This document shows positions 9,371-21,531 of a stretch of 64,000 nt of DNA, piece after piece. A model generated the notes under the pieces. That model did no database searches, was not told the origin of the DNA, and was given only the letters and a program-made list of their open reading frames with translations. Made by a program: the position numbers and the translations under genes. Origin of the DNA: Stenotrophomonas maltophilia (GTDB lineage: Bacteria; Pseudomonadota; Gammaproteobacteria; Xanthomonadales; Xanthomonadaceae); the NCBI RefSeq assembly GCF_004684085.1, contig NZ_SRHZ01000090.1, positions 5,001-69,000 on the forward strand, written 5' to 3'. How positions within the stretch are numbered: the first letter of the stretch is position 1; every line of letters begins with the position of its first letter.

Positions 9371-9480
9371 GTAGGTGCCAACCTCGGTTGGCACACGGTT
9401 TCCCATCGCGAAGAGCAGCCGAGCATGGCTCGGCTCTACAGAATGCTTGGGCGCGAGGTGCTGCCGGCCAGCGGCCGGCA
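9371..9480. repeat. Three SMAG/REP-type palindromes between convergent genes
   Basis: One forward element (9371-9394) starts with GTAG and folds as GTGCCAACC/GGTTGGCAC. One reverse element (9417-9439) ends with CTAC and folds as AGCCGAGC/GCTCGGCT. A truncated one (9462-9480) has the TGCCGGCC/GGCCGGCA stem but lacks the GTAG end. They fill the gap between two genes that point at each other, a typical place for these elements. Confidence 0.85.
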
Positions 9481-9500
9481 TTCCCATTCAATCGGCCAAG

Positions 9501-12500
9501 TCAGGCCTCGGCTTCTTCCGGTTCGTTGGCCTGCTGGCGGCTGCGTTCGGGCAGCTTCAGGCGCTTGCCTTCTTCGTCGTACTCGATCAACAGCACGCCG
9601 GAGTCGTGGCGGCCGCTGATTTCGACGAAGCAGGCGCCGCCGATGAACGGCTCCAGCGTCATCACCGACTTCAGCGGGGTGGCGACCACCATCTGGAAGC
9701 CGAAGTTGTCGAAGATGTTCATCGCCAGTGCGGTGAACTCGTTGTCGGCCTTGTCGAAGGCTTCGTCGAGCACGACCGCGGCGTAGCTGGGCAGCTGGCT
9801 GTCGGCGCCGCCGAGCTGGTAGCGCAGCGCCGCCGCCAGGCAGGTGGTGGCCAGCTTCTGGCGCTGGCCGCCGGACTTGCCGGCACCGCTGCGGTAGATC
9901 TCGACCTGCTGGCGCGTCTCTTCATCCAGCTCGACGCCGATGAACTCCACGTGCATGCGTACGTCCAGCACCAGCTCGCGCCAGCGCTTGTCCTCGCCTT
10001 CCTGCGAGCCCAGGCGGTTGACCAGCTGGCGCAGCACGGTGAACTGCGATTCGGCCAGCTCGCGCTGCTCGGTCTGCTGCTGCGACAGCACTTCGCGCAG
10101 CTGCAGGTGGAACTCGCCGACTTCCGGCAGGCGGCGGTCGTTCAGTTCGATGGTCAGCAACGTACCGCGGTTGAACGGCACCTGTTCCAGGCTGGCGTTC
10201 ACTTCGTCCAGGCGCTGGCCGATCGACTTGCGGGCCTCGGCGCTGTGGCGCTGCAGGGCCAGCAGGTTGTTCTTGCTCTGGTTCTGCAGCAGATCGAAGA
10301 AGCGCTCTTCGTGCTGCGGCAGGCCATCGCGTTCCAGGCGTTCGAGGCGGGCCAGGAAGTCTTCGGCCGAGGCCACCGACACGGTGAAGTCGCCCGATTC
10401 CTCCGGCCATTGCTGGATGAAGCGACGGAAGCAACCGATCAGCTGGTTCTCGATGCGGTTGAGGTCCTGCTGCGAGGACGACAGCTGCTCGTTCAGCGCG
10501 TTGCTGACCTGGCGCATGTGCGCTTCCAGCGTTTCCAGGCTGAGCGGGCCCTGCTCCTGCAGGCGTTCGGCGAGGCCGACTTCCTGTTCCTGGGCCAGGC
10601 TCGGCAGCACCAGCGCACGGCTCTGCTGGCGTGCGCGGTCGAGGCGATCACGTTCCTTGACCAGCTGCCCACGCTCGACGCGGACGTCTTCGTAGGTGCG
10701 GCGGGACTGCTCGATGTCGGCGCGCACGGCGTCGATCTGCTTGGCCAGCTTGGCGAGATCGGCGTTGCCTTCGCGCAGGTCGCGCAGGGTGGCCTCGATA
10801 TCGGTCAGGCGCTGCTGCGGGGCGGCGATGTCGATCTCGTTCCAGCTGATGCTGACCAACTCGTGGCAGGCCAGGCGACGTTCGTTGTCGCGGTCACGCT
10901 GGCCGCGCAGGCGCGCGATGTCGGTCTCGCAGCTGGCGATGCGCTTGGCCAGTTCCTGTGCTTCGCGCTCGAAGGCACCCACCTTGTCGTGGTTGTTGAA
11001 GCCGAGGATCCAGCGACGGCGATCGCCCACCGCACTGCGGTCGTCCTTCTCGAAACGGTCGCCCGGATGCTTGACCTGGCCTTCGCGGGTGATGCCACGG
11101 TCGACGTTGCGCAGCTGCTTGGCATCCACGCACTCGTAGTCGAAACGCTTGCCGAGCTCGCGGCGCAGCCAGCTTTCGAAGACGTGCTCGCGCAGCTCCA
11201 GCTTGTGCAGCAGCGACTTCGCCGACGGCTCACGTGCGAACGCATCGTCGTTGCGGCGCACGCGGTAGTAGCTGAAGCGCATGCCCAGGTGGGTACGGTT
11301 CACCCACTCGGCGACGTCGTTGTAGTGCTTGTCATCGACCAGCAGCGACAGCGCGAAGCCACCCAGCACACGCTCGATGGCGCCCTGCCAGCCCTGCTCT
11401 TCCGAGCGGACCTGGATCAGCTCGCCGACGAACGGCAGCGCCGCTTCGGCGATGCCGGTTTCCTCGGCCAGGCGCGCGCGCAGCTTCTGCATCGGCGCCG
11501 GGATGTTGGAGGGAGTGCGCTGCATCGCTTCGAGTTCGCTGCGCACTTCACCGAAGCGGCGCTCGTCATCGCGCTTGCCGCCGAGGCGGTCGCTGATTGC
11601 ATCGTCCAGTGCTGCCGAAGCGCGCTGGCGATCCTGCAGTTCGTTCTGCGCACGCTCGACCAGCTCGGCGAAGCCGTGGGCATCATCGGGCAGTTCGGCC
11701 TGCAGCTGCTGTGCGGCTTCCTGGGCCTGGTCACGCTTGGCCTTGCGGCGGTCGCGCTCGGCTTCGGCGCGGCCCTGCTCGCGTTCCAGTTCCTCGATGC
11801 GCTCACCGCCCTGCTGGCGGCGCTGCAGTTCCAACTCAGCCAGGCGCTCGGTGTGGTTGTCCAGCGCGGCGCGACGCTGGCTTTCCTCGCCGAGCAGGCC
11901 GCGGTCACGCACGTCCATCTCGCGCAGGCGCGTTTCGATCAGCGCCTGGCGGCGGCTTTCGCGGAAGCTGTCGACACCGAGTTTCAGTGCTTCGTCGTCT
12001 CCGCGCTGGCGGTGCATCTGCTTCAGGTCGCCGTAGTAGGCGCGTGCCGGCAACAGGGTTTCCACCTGGCGGCGCGCGGTGACTACGGCCTGGTGCGCGC
12101 CATCGAGCTCGGCGAAGTCGCTGACCAGACGCTCGGCGGCGTCGAAGGTCTTCGGCGTGTCGAGCATGAAGTCGCGCAGGAAGACGTTGAGGTCGCCCAG
12201 GTTCTTCGCCGACTGCGTCTTGTGCAGCAGACGCAGCGCCATCTCGTTGTCGATGCCGAGCAGGTCGCGGAAGCGTTCGGCATAGCCGGAGAAGGTGTCG
12301 AAGTGATGCAGGTCGGACAGCTTCTGCTTGAGCTTGCGCAGGTCCAGGTCGAAGCCGCCGAGATCCTTGGCGATGTCGAACGGACGCTCGGCAATCATGT
12401 AGTGCTTGCGCACGTCGCCGGCCGAGGTGCCGTTGCCGGAGATCCACAGCAGGCGCACCAGGCTGACCACGCGGCCATCGCCGGCGCGGTATTCCAGCAC

Positions 12501-12881
12501 CAGTGCGGTCCAGGTCGCGCCCTTGCGCAGGTACTGGGTGGCGATTTCGCCGGTGCCGCTGTCCTGCTGGTCGGCCCATGCGCCACGCACATAGGACACC
12601 AGGTTGCGGTCGCGGCCACTGCGCTCGGCCTCGCGCGCGGCGGCGTTGAAGTCGACGATGGCCGGCGGCGTCAGCAGCGCGGACATGGCATCGAGCAGGG
12701 TCGACTTGCCCGAGCCGGAACGGCCGACGAACAGGAAGCCGCGCTCGGCGATCGGTACTTCGGTCAGGCCATTGAAGGTGCCCCAGTTGTGCACCTGCAG
12801 GCGGCGCATGCGGAACTGCTGCAGGCGCGGGTCCGGCAGGCCTTCGTTGAACAGGGCGGGAGTGTGCTTGGAGATAGCCAT
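9501..12881 (-). CDS. jetC: SMC-like ATPase of a JetABC/MksFEB complex (JetC/MksB)
   Basis: The 1126-residue protein is a MukB/MksB-like SMC ATPase. Walker A is FVGRSGSGKST at about 51-61. Long coiled-coil stretches rich in Glu, Arg, Leu and Gln cover about 330-560 and 640-950, with a hinge-like globular part between them. The C-terminal head has the signature SGGQRQK (1003-1009) and Walker B VVLDEAFDKAD (Asp1039, Glu1040). It lies 16 bases after the DUF4194 gene, as in Wadjet/MksBEF operons, so it should form the motor of a loop-extruding complex with those products. The fourth gene, jetD/mksG (the toprim nuclease), does not follow: the next gene is an unrelated convergent permease. Confidence 0.88.
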   Translation of the reverse strand: MAISKHTPALFNEGLPDPRLQQFRMRRLQVHNWGTFNGLTEVPIAERGFLFVGRSGSGKSTLLDAMSALLTPPAIVDFNAAAREAERSGRDRNLVSYVRGAWADQQDSGTGEIATQYLRKGATWTALVLEYRAGDGRVVSLVRLLWISGNGTSAGDVRKHYMIAERPFDIAKDLGGFDLDLRKLKQKLSDLHHFDTFSGYAERFRDLLGIDNEMALRLLHKTQSAKNLGDLNVFLRDFMLDTPKTFDAAERLVSDFAELDGAHQAVVTARRQVETLLPARAYYGDLKQMHRQRGDDEALKLGVDSFRESRRQALIETRLREMDVRDRGLLGEESQRRAALDNHTERLAELELQRRQQGGERIEELEREQGRAEAERDRRKAKRDQAQEAAQQLQAELPDDAHGFAELVERAQNELQDRQRASAALDDAISDRLGGKRDDERRFGEVRSELEAMQRTPSNIPAPMQKLRARLAEETGIAEAALPFVGELIQVRSEEQGWQGAIERVLGGFALSLLVDDKHYNDVAEWVNRTHLGMRFSYYRVRRNDDAFAREPSAKSLLHKLELREHVFESWLRRELGKRFDYECVDAKQLRNVDRGITREGQVKHPGDRFEKDDRSAVGDRRRWILGFNNHDKVGAFEREAQELAKRIASCETDIARLRGQRDRDNERRLACHELVSISWNEIDIAAPQQRLTDIEATLRDLREGNADLAKLAKQIDAVRADIEQSRRTYEDVRVERGQLVKERDRLDRARQQSRALVLPSLAQEQEVGLAERLQEQGPLSLETLEAHMRQVSNALNEQLSSSQQDLNRIENQLIGCFRRFIQQWPEESGDFTVSVASAEDFLARLERLERDGLPQHEERFFDLLQNQSKNNLLALQRHSAEARKSIGQRLDEVNASLEQVPFNRGTLLTIELNDRRLPEVGEFHLQLREVLSQQQTEQRELAESQFTVLRQLVNRLGSQEGEDKRWRELVLDVRMHVEFIGVELDEETRQQVEIYRSGAGKSGGQRQKLATTCLAAALRYQLGGADSQLPSYAAVVLDEAFDKADNEFTALAMNIFDNFGFQMVVATPLKSVMTLEPFIGGACFVEISGRHDSGVLLIEYDEEGKRLKLPERSRQQANEPEEAEA

Positions 12882-12897
12882 GCGATGGTCGGGTCTC

Positions 12898-15779
<2,882 letters not shown>

Positions 15780-16162
15780 TGCGTACAGCGTCCCGAACGG
15801 GGGGCGAGCATCGTACCCGACCGGGGGGTGGGTCGTCCTGTTGGGACGGTTCATCGGGGTGTCTGGCGGCGCGTCGTTGCTATCGGTTTGGAGGTTGAGA
15901 GCTGGGGTTCATGGCTTCGGAGGCGGCGCGCCGCTGCCTTGGTGGGTGCGGACCGTTGGTCCGCACTGCTTCTGCTCTTGCTACTAAGAGCCAACCCACC
16001 GCGCTCGGGGGATGTGAGGTGGGTGGCGGAGGGCCGGGCGGCCTCGCGACTCCGGCTGCTGCTCCGGTAGCGCCGGGCCATGCCCGGCGGCTGTTTGATT
16101 CACGCCGCTGCGCTCGCCGGGCATGGCCCGGCGCTACCGGGTTCTCACATTCAGCAAAAACT
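15780..16162. repeat. Gene-free spacer with a hairpin and a head-to-head SMAG pair
   Basis: No coding region is convincing in this stretch between folE and the MarR gene. A perfect 9-base hairpin, GTGCGGACC/GGTCCGCAC, lies at 15946-15966. A pair of SMAG elements in opposite orientation (16067-16089 and 16115-16137) are exact reverse complements of each other (GTAGCGCCGGGCC on one arm), so the RNA could fold either as two small hairpins or as one long one. Confidence 0.85.
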
Positions 16163-16197
16163 ATTGATAGGAATGAAATTAGTAGTATCCTATCTAT
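16163..16197 (+). promoter_or_regulatory. Promoter overlapping an inverted repeat, probable MarR operator
   Basis: TTGATA (16164-16169) and TATCCT (16186-16191), 16 bases apart, resemble a sigma70 promoter. The same bases form an inverted repeat, ATTGATAGGA (16163-16172) and TCCTATCTAT (16188-16197), with one mismatch per ten. A repressor bound here would cover both promoter boxes. The MarR start codon at 16203 would be only about five bases after the predicted transcript start. Confidence 0.55.
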
Positions 16198-16202
16198 CTC
16201 TT

Positions 16203-16658
16203 ATGGACCGACCTCTCGACGAGCGCACCGTGCTGCAGATGCAGCTCAGCTCCGGCCTGCTGTACGCGGGGCGGCAGTGGCAGCGCCTGGCCGACAGCCG
16301 GCTCGGCAGCTACGGCATCTCCACCGCCTGCACCATGCCGCTCCTGATGATCGGCCGCTCCGGCGGTGGCATCCGCCAGGTGGCGCTGGCCCAGCAGCTG
16401 GGCATGGAAGGTCCGTCCCTGGTACGCCTGCTGGACAAGCTGTGCGCCAGCGACCTGGTCCGCCGCGAGAGCGACGCCAGCGACCGCCGCGCCAACCTGC
16501 TGTGGCTGACCGACGCGGGACACGCGCTGGTCAGCGAGCTGGAAGACCAGTTGATCGGCCTGCGCCAGGACGTGTTCGGCGAGCTTTCCATGGATGAACT
16601 GCACGCCGTGCTGAAGGCATGGCGCCTGCTGGCCGAGGCCGCCGACCGCATCACGTAA
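16203..16658 (+). CDS. MarR-family transcriptional regulator
   Basis: This 151-residue cytoplasmic regulator has the MarR winged-helix fold: recognition region VALAQQLGMEGPSLVRLLDKL (split over about 59-79), followed by the beta wing LVRRESDASDRRANLLWLTDAG. Dimerisation helices lie at both ends. It precedes a FUSC-type efflux operon on the same strand and probably represses it and itself through the inverted repeat just upstream. The ATG at 16203 lacks a ribosome site and may be read from a near-leaderless transcript; an in-frame ATG at 16173 would sit inside the operator. The inducing ligand is unknown, probably an aromatic acid by analogy with related pumps. Confidence 0.88.
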   Translation: MDRPLDERTVLQMQLSSGLLYAGRQWQRLADSRLGSYGISTACTMPLLMIGRSGGGIRQVALAQQLGMEGPSLVRLLDKLCASDLVRRESDASDRRANLLWLTDAGHALVSELEDQLIGLRQDVFGELSMDELHAVLKAWRLLAEAADRIT

Positions 16659-16770
16659 GACCGTTCTGCCCGGACACCGCCGCTGCCGTGCACACGCCAG
16701 CGGCTTTCGCCCGTTGCCGTTGTTTTGATGTACCTCCCCTCCCCTCCCCACTTCGCACCCGCCCCTACCG

Positions 16771-16980
16771 ATGCCCGGTGAATTCAGTCTCCATGGAATA
16801 TTCGTCCCGACCCTGCTCGGGTTGATGCTGCTGGCCTATCTGGTCAACAGCGGCCTGCACGCGCTGCTTCAGCGCGCCGGCGCCTATCGCCATGTCTGGC
16901 ATCCGCCGCTGTTCAACCTGGCGCTGTACGGGATCGTGCTGGGCCTGCTGTTCCACCTTCTGCGTTGGATGCAATCGTGA
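16771..16980 (+). CDS. DUF1656 (AaeX-like) small membrane protein
   Basis: The 69-residue protein has two hydrophobic helices (about 9-29 and 45-65) and matches DUF1656/AaeX, a small inner-membrane companion of FUSC-type efflux systems. Its own activity is unknown. Its stop codon overlaps the GTG start of the following membrane-fusion gene, so it belongs to the pump operon. A 112-base spacer separates it from the MarR gene; no terminator is visible there. Confidence 0.85.
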   Translation: MPGEFSLHGIFVPTLLGLMLLAYLVNSGLHALLQRAGAYRHVWHPPLFNLALYGIVLGLLFHLLRWMQS

Positions 16981-17894
16981 ACAAGATCGTGAAGAAGACC
17001 CTGCCGGTGCTGCTCACCAGCGCAGCCGTGATCGTCGCCCTGCTGGTGCTGCGCCAGCTGTGGGTCTATTACATGGATGAGCCGTGGACCCGCGATGCGC
17101 ATGTCGGCGCCGACGTGGTGCAGGTGGCGCCGGATGTGTCCGGCCTGGTCGAAACGGTGCAGGTGGCCGACAACCAGGCGGTGAAGCAGGGTGACCTGCT
17201 GTTCGTGGTCGACCGCGCGCGCTACCGCATCGCGCTGGAACAGGCCCGCGCCAGCCTGGCCGAGCGCCAGGCATCGGTGACACAGCTGCGCCGCGAGATC
17301 GGGCGTGATCGCAGCCTGCAGGACCTGGTTGCCGCCGAGGATGCCGAAGTGCGCCGGGCCAAGCTGCAGGCTGCACAGGCTGCGCTGGCCACCGCACAGG
17401 CGGCGGTCGACCTGGCCGAGCTCAACCTGGGCCGCACCGAGGTGCGCGCACCGGCCGATGGCCGGGTCAACGACCGCACCATGCGCGTAGGCGACTACGT
17501 GGTGGCCGGCAAGCCGGTGCTGGCGCTGCTCGATACCGGCTCGTTCCGCATTGATGGCTACTTCGAGGAAACCCGCCTGCGCGGCGTCGCCCCGGGGCAG
17601 CGCGTGGACATCCGCCTGATGGGCGAATCGGCACCGCTGCGCGGCCATGTCGAAAGCATCGCCGCCGGCATCGAGGACCGCTACCGCAGCAACGGCAGCT
17701 CCCTGCTGCCGAACGTGACCCCGGCCTTCGACTGGGTGCGGCTGGCGCAGCGCATCCCGGTGCGCATCGCCATTGACGAAGTACCCCAGGGCGTGGAACT
17801 GATCGCAGGCCGTACCGCCACGGTGACTGTGGACACCGGCCGCCATCCGCACAACGACAAGGCCGGCACCGCGCCGACACAGGCGGGCCTGTGA
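16977..17894 (+). CDS. HlyD/EmrA-type periplasmic adaptor of efflux pump
   Basis: The 305-residue membrane-fusion protein links the inner-membrane FUSC transporter to the outer-membrane channel. One N-terminal membrane helix (about 8-28) is followed by the lipoyl half-motif VAPDVSGLVETVQVADNQAV, a coiled-coil hairpin (about 85-150), the second lipoyl half TEVRAPADGRVNDRTM and a beta-barrel domain. I chose the GTG at 16977, which overlaps the previous stop as GTGA, over a TTG at 16965. Its own stop overlaps the next gene's GTG in the same way. Confidence 0.9.
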   Translation: MNKIVKKTLPVLLTSAAVIVALLVLRQLWVYYMDEPWTRDAHVGADVVQVAPDVSGLVETVQVADNQAVKQGDLLFVVDRARYRIALEQARASLAERQASVTQLRREIGRDRSLQDLVAAEDAEVRRAKLQAAQAALATAQAAVDLAELNLGRTEVRAPADGRVNDRTMRVGDYVVAGKPVLALLDTGSFRIDGYFEETRLRGVAPGQRVDIRLMGESAPLRGHVESIAAGIEDRYRSNGSSLLPNVTPAFDWVRLAQRIPVRIAIDEVPQGVELIAGRTATVTVDTGRHPHNDKAGTAPTQAGL

Positions 17895-19351
17895 ACGCCG
17901 CCCTGCCCCGTCTCGGCCTGATCGTTGCGCTGGCCAGCCTCGCCGCGTGCAGGACCGTCGGCCCCGACTACGCACTGCCGGAAGGCTCGGCGTTCAAGCG
18001 CCCGGAGGCCAACGCGGCCTTCATCGATACGCAGAACCCGCAGATTGCCGCCAACCAGGCGCTGCCCGACCGCTGGTGGTCGCTGTACAACGACCCGGTG
18101 CTGGACGGCCTGATCACCCAGGCGCTGCGCGACAACGTGGAACTGAAGGCCGCCGATGCGCATCTGCGGCGGGCAGCCGCCGTTTACGAACAGGCACTGG
18201 ACGCCGGTGGCTTTGAGTACGAGGCCGAAGCCGGGGTCAGCCGCGCGCAGCTGTCGGCCGAATCGTTCCTGCAGGAACACGAACTGCCGGTGATCAACCT
18301 GGCCGATGGCAAATTCGCGGTCAGCTACCAGTTCGACCTGTTCGGCAAGCTCAAGCGCGGTGCCGAGGCGGCGCGTGCTGATGAGCAGTCGGTGGCCGCC
18401 GCTCGCGACCTGGCCCAGGTCAGCGTGGTGGCACAGGTGGCCGACAGCTACCTGGAGATCTGCCACGCCAACCACGAACTGCACGTGGCCGAGCATTCGC
18501 TGCAGCTGCAGCAGCGCAGCCGCAGTGTCACCGAGCGCCTGATCGCGGCCGGACGCGGCACGCCACCGGAGCTGGCCCGCGCCAATGCCCAGGTCGCGCT
18601 GCTGGAAGCTGCACTGCCGCCGCTGCATGCGCAGCGCTCGGCAGCTGCCTATTCACTGGCCGCCCTGCTGGGCCAGACCCCGGGACAGCTGCCGGCCGGC
18701 GTGATCGACTGTGCGCATGCCCCCGGCCTGGCGCAGCCGCTGCCGGTCGGTGATGGCCGCGCGCTGCTGCAGCGCCGCCCGGACGTGCGCCAGGCCGAGC
18801 GCAAGCTGGCCTCGGCCACGGCGCGGATTGGTGTCGCCACTGCCGAGCTGTATCCGGACATCCGCCTGGGTGCCTCACTCGGTGCCGCCGGCCTGCTGGA
18901 AGACTTCGGCACGCCGATGACCCAGCAGTGGTCGATCGGCCCACTGATCTCGTGGACGCTGCCGTCGTCCGGCACGCACGCACGCATCCACGCCGCCGAG
19001 GCCGGTGCCGATGCGGCCCTGGCCGAGTTCGACCACACGGTGCTGCAGGCACTGCGCGAGACCCAGACCGCACTGGACCGCTATGCACAGGACCTGCGCC
19101 GGCTGCAGTCGCTGCGCATCGCGCAGGAGCAGGCCGCGCTGGCCGCCGAGCAGAACCGCCGCTTGTACCAGGGTGGCCGTACGCCGTACCTGTCCAGCCT
19201 GGATGCCGACCGCAGCCTGGCCACCAGCGATGCCACCCTGGCGGCCGCCGAGGCGCAGGTCTCGCGTGACCAGATCCACCTGTTCCTGGTGCTGGGTGGC
19301 GGCTGGCAGGCCAGCGTCGCCGCAGCCGGCACCCCGACCGCAGCGAAGTAA
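17891..19351 (+). CDS. NodT-family outer-membrane efflux lipoprotein
   Basis: The 486-residue protein is a TolC-like outer-membrane factor of the RND/NodT type. It has a lipoprotein signal peptide with lipobox LAAC (Cys20), then TVGPDY, the usual beginning of OprM-type proteins. Two outer-membrane-efflux repeats follow, each with helical and strand segments; LLQRRPDVRQAERKLASA at about 290-310 is the conserved start of the second repeat. It starts at a GTG overlapping the adaptor stop, and ends 3 bases before the FUSC gene. Confidence 0.92.
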   Translation: MNAALPRLGLIVALASLAACRTVGPDYALPEGSAFKRPEANAAFIDTQNPQIAANQALPDRWWSLYNDPVLDGLITQALRDNVELKAADAHLRRAAAVYEQALDAGGFEYEAEAGVSRAQLSAESFLQEHELPVINLADGKFAVSYQFDLFGKLKRGAEAARADEQSVAAARDLAQVSVVAQVADSYLEICHANHELHVAEHSLQLQQRSRSVTERLIAAGRGTPPELARANAQVALLEAALPPLHAQRSAAAYSLAALLGQTPGQLPAGVIDCAHAPGLAQPLPVGDGRALLQRRPDVRQAERKLASATARIGVATAELYPDIRLGASLGAAGLLEDFGTPMTQQWSIGPLISWTLPSSGTHARIHAAEAGADAALAEFDHTVLQALRETQTALDRYAQDLRRLQSLRIAQEQAALAAEQNRRLYQGGRTPYLSSLDADRSLATSDATLAAAEAQVSRDQIHLFLVLGGGWQASVAAAGTPTAAK

Positions 19352-19354
19352 GCC

Positions 19355-21394
19355 ATGAACGCGCTGACCGACCGCCAGGCGTGGCTGTTCTCGATCAAGA
19401 CCTACCTGGCCGCGGTGGCCGCGCTGTACATCGCCATGGCCGGCAACCTGTCGCGCCCGTACTGGGCGATGGGCACGGTGTACATCGTCAGCCAACCACT
19501 GCTGGGCCCGACCCGGGCCAAGGGCGTGTACCGCATCGTCGGCACCCTGGTGGCCGGGCTGGCCACCCTGCTGGTGCTGCCGGCGCTGGTGGAAACGCCG
19601 CTGGTGCTGAGCGCGGCGATGTCGATCTGGCTGGCCGGCTGCCTGTTCATGGCCCTGCTCAACCGTGGCCCGCGCGGCTATGCCTTCCTGCTGGCCGGTT
19701 ACACCACCGCCTTCATCGGCTTTCCGGCGGTGACCTCGCCGGAAACCATCTTCGACACGGTGGTGGCACGCAGCGAGGAGATCATCCTCGGCACGGTGGT
19801 GGCAGTGCTGTTTGCTTCGCTGCTGTTCCCGGCCTCGGTACGCCCGATGCTGCGCGCCCGCATCGGCAACTGGATGGAGGACGCCGCGCAGTGGTGCCGG
19901 CAGATCCTTGAACGTGGCCGCGCGCATGCGCCGCGCAACCGGCTGGCCGCCGACCTGGTGCAGTTCGAGGCACTGATCGAATTCCTGCGCCGCGATGATC
20001 CGCGCCATGCCGGTTCGGCAGTGTCGATGGAGCGGCTGCGCGAACGCATGCTGCTGCTGTTGCCGGTGCTGTCCTCGATTGCCGACCGCCTGAGCGCGCT
20101 GCGCAGCGATGGCCAGGCCCTGCCCGAAGGGCTGCCGACACTGGTCGACGATATCCACGACTGGCTGGATGGCCCGACCAACGCCAGCGAGTACGCCCGC
20201 CTGCGCGCGCGCATCAGCGCGCTGAAGCCGCAGGTGGACCGCGACCTGCAGCACCTGCAGTTGGCCAGCCTGTTGCTGCGCCTGGAGGAGCTGGTCGACC
20301 TGTGGCAGGACTGCCGCACGCTGCAGCACGCCATCGACCACGGCACCGCGCCGCTGGACCGCGCGCACTACCGCATCCGTACCGAACGCGTGGCCGCCGA
20401 CAAGCACGTCGACTACGGCATGGCGCTGTTCTCCGCGCTCAGTGCCGGTGTGGCACTGATGAGCTACTGCGTGCTGTGGATCGCGCTGGGTTGGGAAGGC
20501 GGTGGCAACGGCGCGATGATGGCCGCGGTGACCGCCGCGTTCTTCGCCGCACAGGACGATCCGGCGCCGAGCATGGTGTCGTTCCTGGTGTGGGCGATGG
20601 TCGCCTCGGTGGTGGCCGGCGTGTACCTGTTCGGCGTGTTCCCGGCCGTGCACGACTTCGGCCTGCTGGCGCTGGTGCTGGCGGTGGCGTTCCTGCCGCT
20701 GGGGCTGATGCTGCACCACCCCAAGAGCGCGCTGTTCGCGCTGCCGCTGACAGTGAATCTGGCCGCGCTGCTGAGCCTGCAGAACACCTACAGCGCCAAC
20801 ATCCAGACCTTCCTCAACTCGTCGATCGCGATGTTCATCGGCATTGGCTTTGCGGTGGTGATGACCCGCCTGTTCCGTTCTGTGGGTGCCGAATGGACCG
20901 CGCGCCGGCTGGTGCGGCAGGGCTGGACCACGCTGGCCGAAGCCGCCGAAGGTCGCGGCCAGCAGGACCGCCAGCGCTTCGCCGCGCGCATGCTCGATCT
21001 GCTCGGCCTGCTCGCGCCGCGCCTGGCGGCAACGCCGGAGGGCAGCGATATCGCCTCGGTGGACATGCTCAATGAAGCGCGCATCGGCCTGAACATCCTG
21101 CAGCTGCGCCGCGCCCGGCTGGAACTGCCCGAGCGCAGCCGCGAAGCGGTCGAGCACATTCTGGAAGAGATTGCCGTGCACTACCGCCGGCAGATCGCCG
21201 CGCGCAAACCGATTGTGGCGGCCGACGCGCTGCGCGAGCGGCTGGATACCTCGCTGGGCCGGGTCGGCAGCGTTGCGGCCTGCAAGGCCCGCGATGAAGC
21301 CCTGATGGGTCTGATCGGGCTGCGCTTCGCGCTGTTTCCGGAGGCCAAGGCGTTGGCGCCGGGATGGGCGGACGCCACAGCTCCGTCCGTGTAA
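19355..21394 (+). CDS. FUSC-family inner-membrane efflux transporter (AaeB/fusaric-acid resistance type)
   Basis: The 679-residue transporter belongs to the FUSC family, related to AaeB of E. coli and to fusaric-acid resistance pumps. Each half has about five or six membrane helices followed by a cytoplasmic region: helices at roughly 13-165, a soluble helical stretch 170-340, helices 350-500 and a C-terminal soluble part. Such pumps export aromatic carboxylic acids; the actual substrate here is not known. It is the last gene of the operon DUF1656-adaptor-channel-FUSC, whereas in many relatives the FUSC gene comes first. SMAG repeats follow the stop codon. Confidence 0.88.
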   Translation: MNALTDRQAWLFSIKTYLAAVAALYIAMAGNLSRPYWAMGTVYIVSQPLLGPTRAKGVYRIVGTLVAGLATLLVLPALVETPLVLSAAMSIWLAGCLFMALLNRGPRGYAFLLAGYTTAFIGFPAVTSPETIFDTVVARSEEIILGTVVAVLFASLLFPASVRPMLRARIGNWMEDAAQWCRQILERGRAHAPRNRLAADLVQFEALIEFLRRDDPRHAGSAVSMERLRERMLLLLPVLSSIADRLSALRSDGQALPEGLPTLVDDIHDWLDGPTNASEYARLRARISALKPQVDRDLQHLQLASLLLRLEELVDLWQDCRTLQHAIDHGTAPLDRAHYRIRTERVAADKHVDYGMALFSALSAGVALMSYCVLWIALGWEGGGNGAMMAAVTAAFFAAQDDPAPSMVSFLVWAMVASVVAGVYLFGVFPAVHDFGLLALVLAVAFLPLGLMLHHPKSALFALPLTVNLAALLSLQNTYSANIQTFLNSSIAMFIGIGFAVVMTRLFRSVGAEWTARRLVRQGWTTLAEAAEGRGQQDRQRFAARMLDLLGLLAPRLAATPEGSDIASVDMLNEARIGLNILQLRRARLELPERSREAVEHILEEIAVHYRRQIAARKPIVAADALRERLDTSLGRVGSVAACKARDEALMGLIGLRFALFPEAKALAPGWADATAPSV

Positions 21395-21401
21395 TGCGAT
21401 C

Positions 21402-21502
21402 CGCCGGGCATGGCCCGGCGCTACCCTGTTCGCCTGATACGAATCGCCGGGCATGCCCCGGCGCACCCCTTATCCTCCGGTAGCGCCGGGCCACGCCCGG
21501 CG
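21402..21502. repeat. Three SMAG/REP palindromes after the efflux operon
   Basis: Elements lie at 21402-21424 (reverse, ending CTAC), 21445-21467 (reverse, degenerate, ending GCAC instead of CTAC) and 21480-21502 (forward, starting GTAG). All have the CGCCGGGC/GCCCGGCG stem. The first and third face each other and could act as a transcript-end hairpin for the pump operon. Confidence 0.85.
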
Positions 21503-21531
21503 GCTTTTCGCCCAGACAACAGGAAGCTCCA

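Noticed and set aside
18875-21466. A long minus-strand open frame opposite the channel and FUSC genes
   Set aside because: Shadow of the FUSC and NodT genes, His/Arg/Gln-rich, with no start context.
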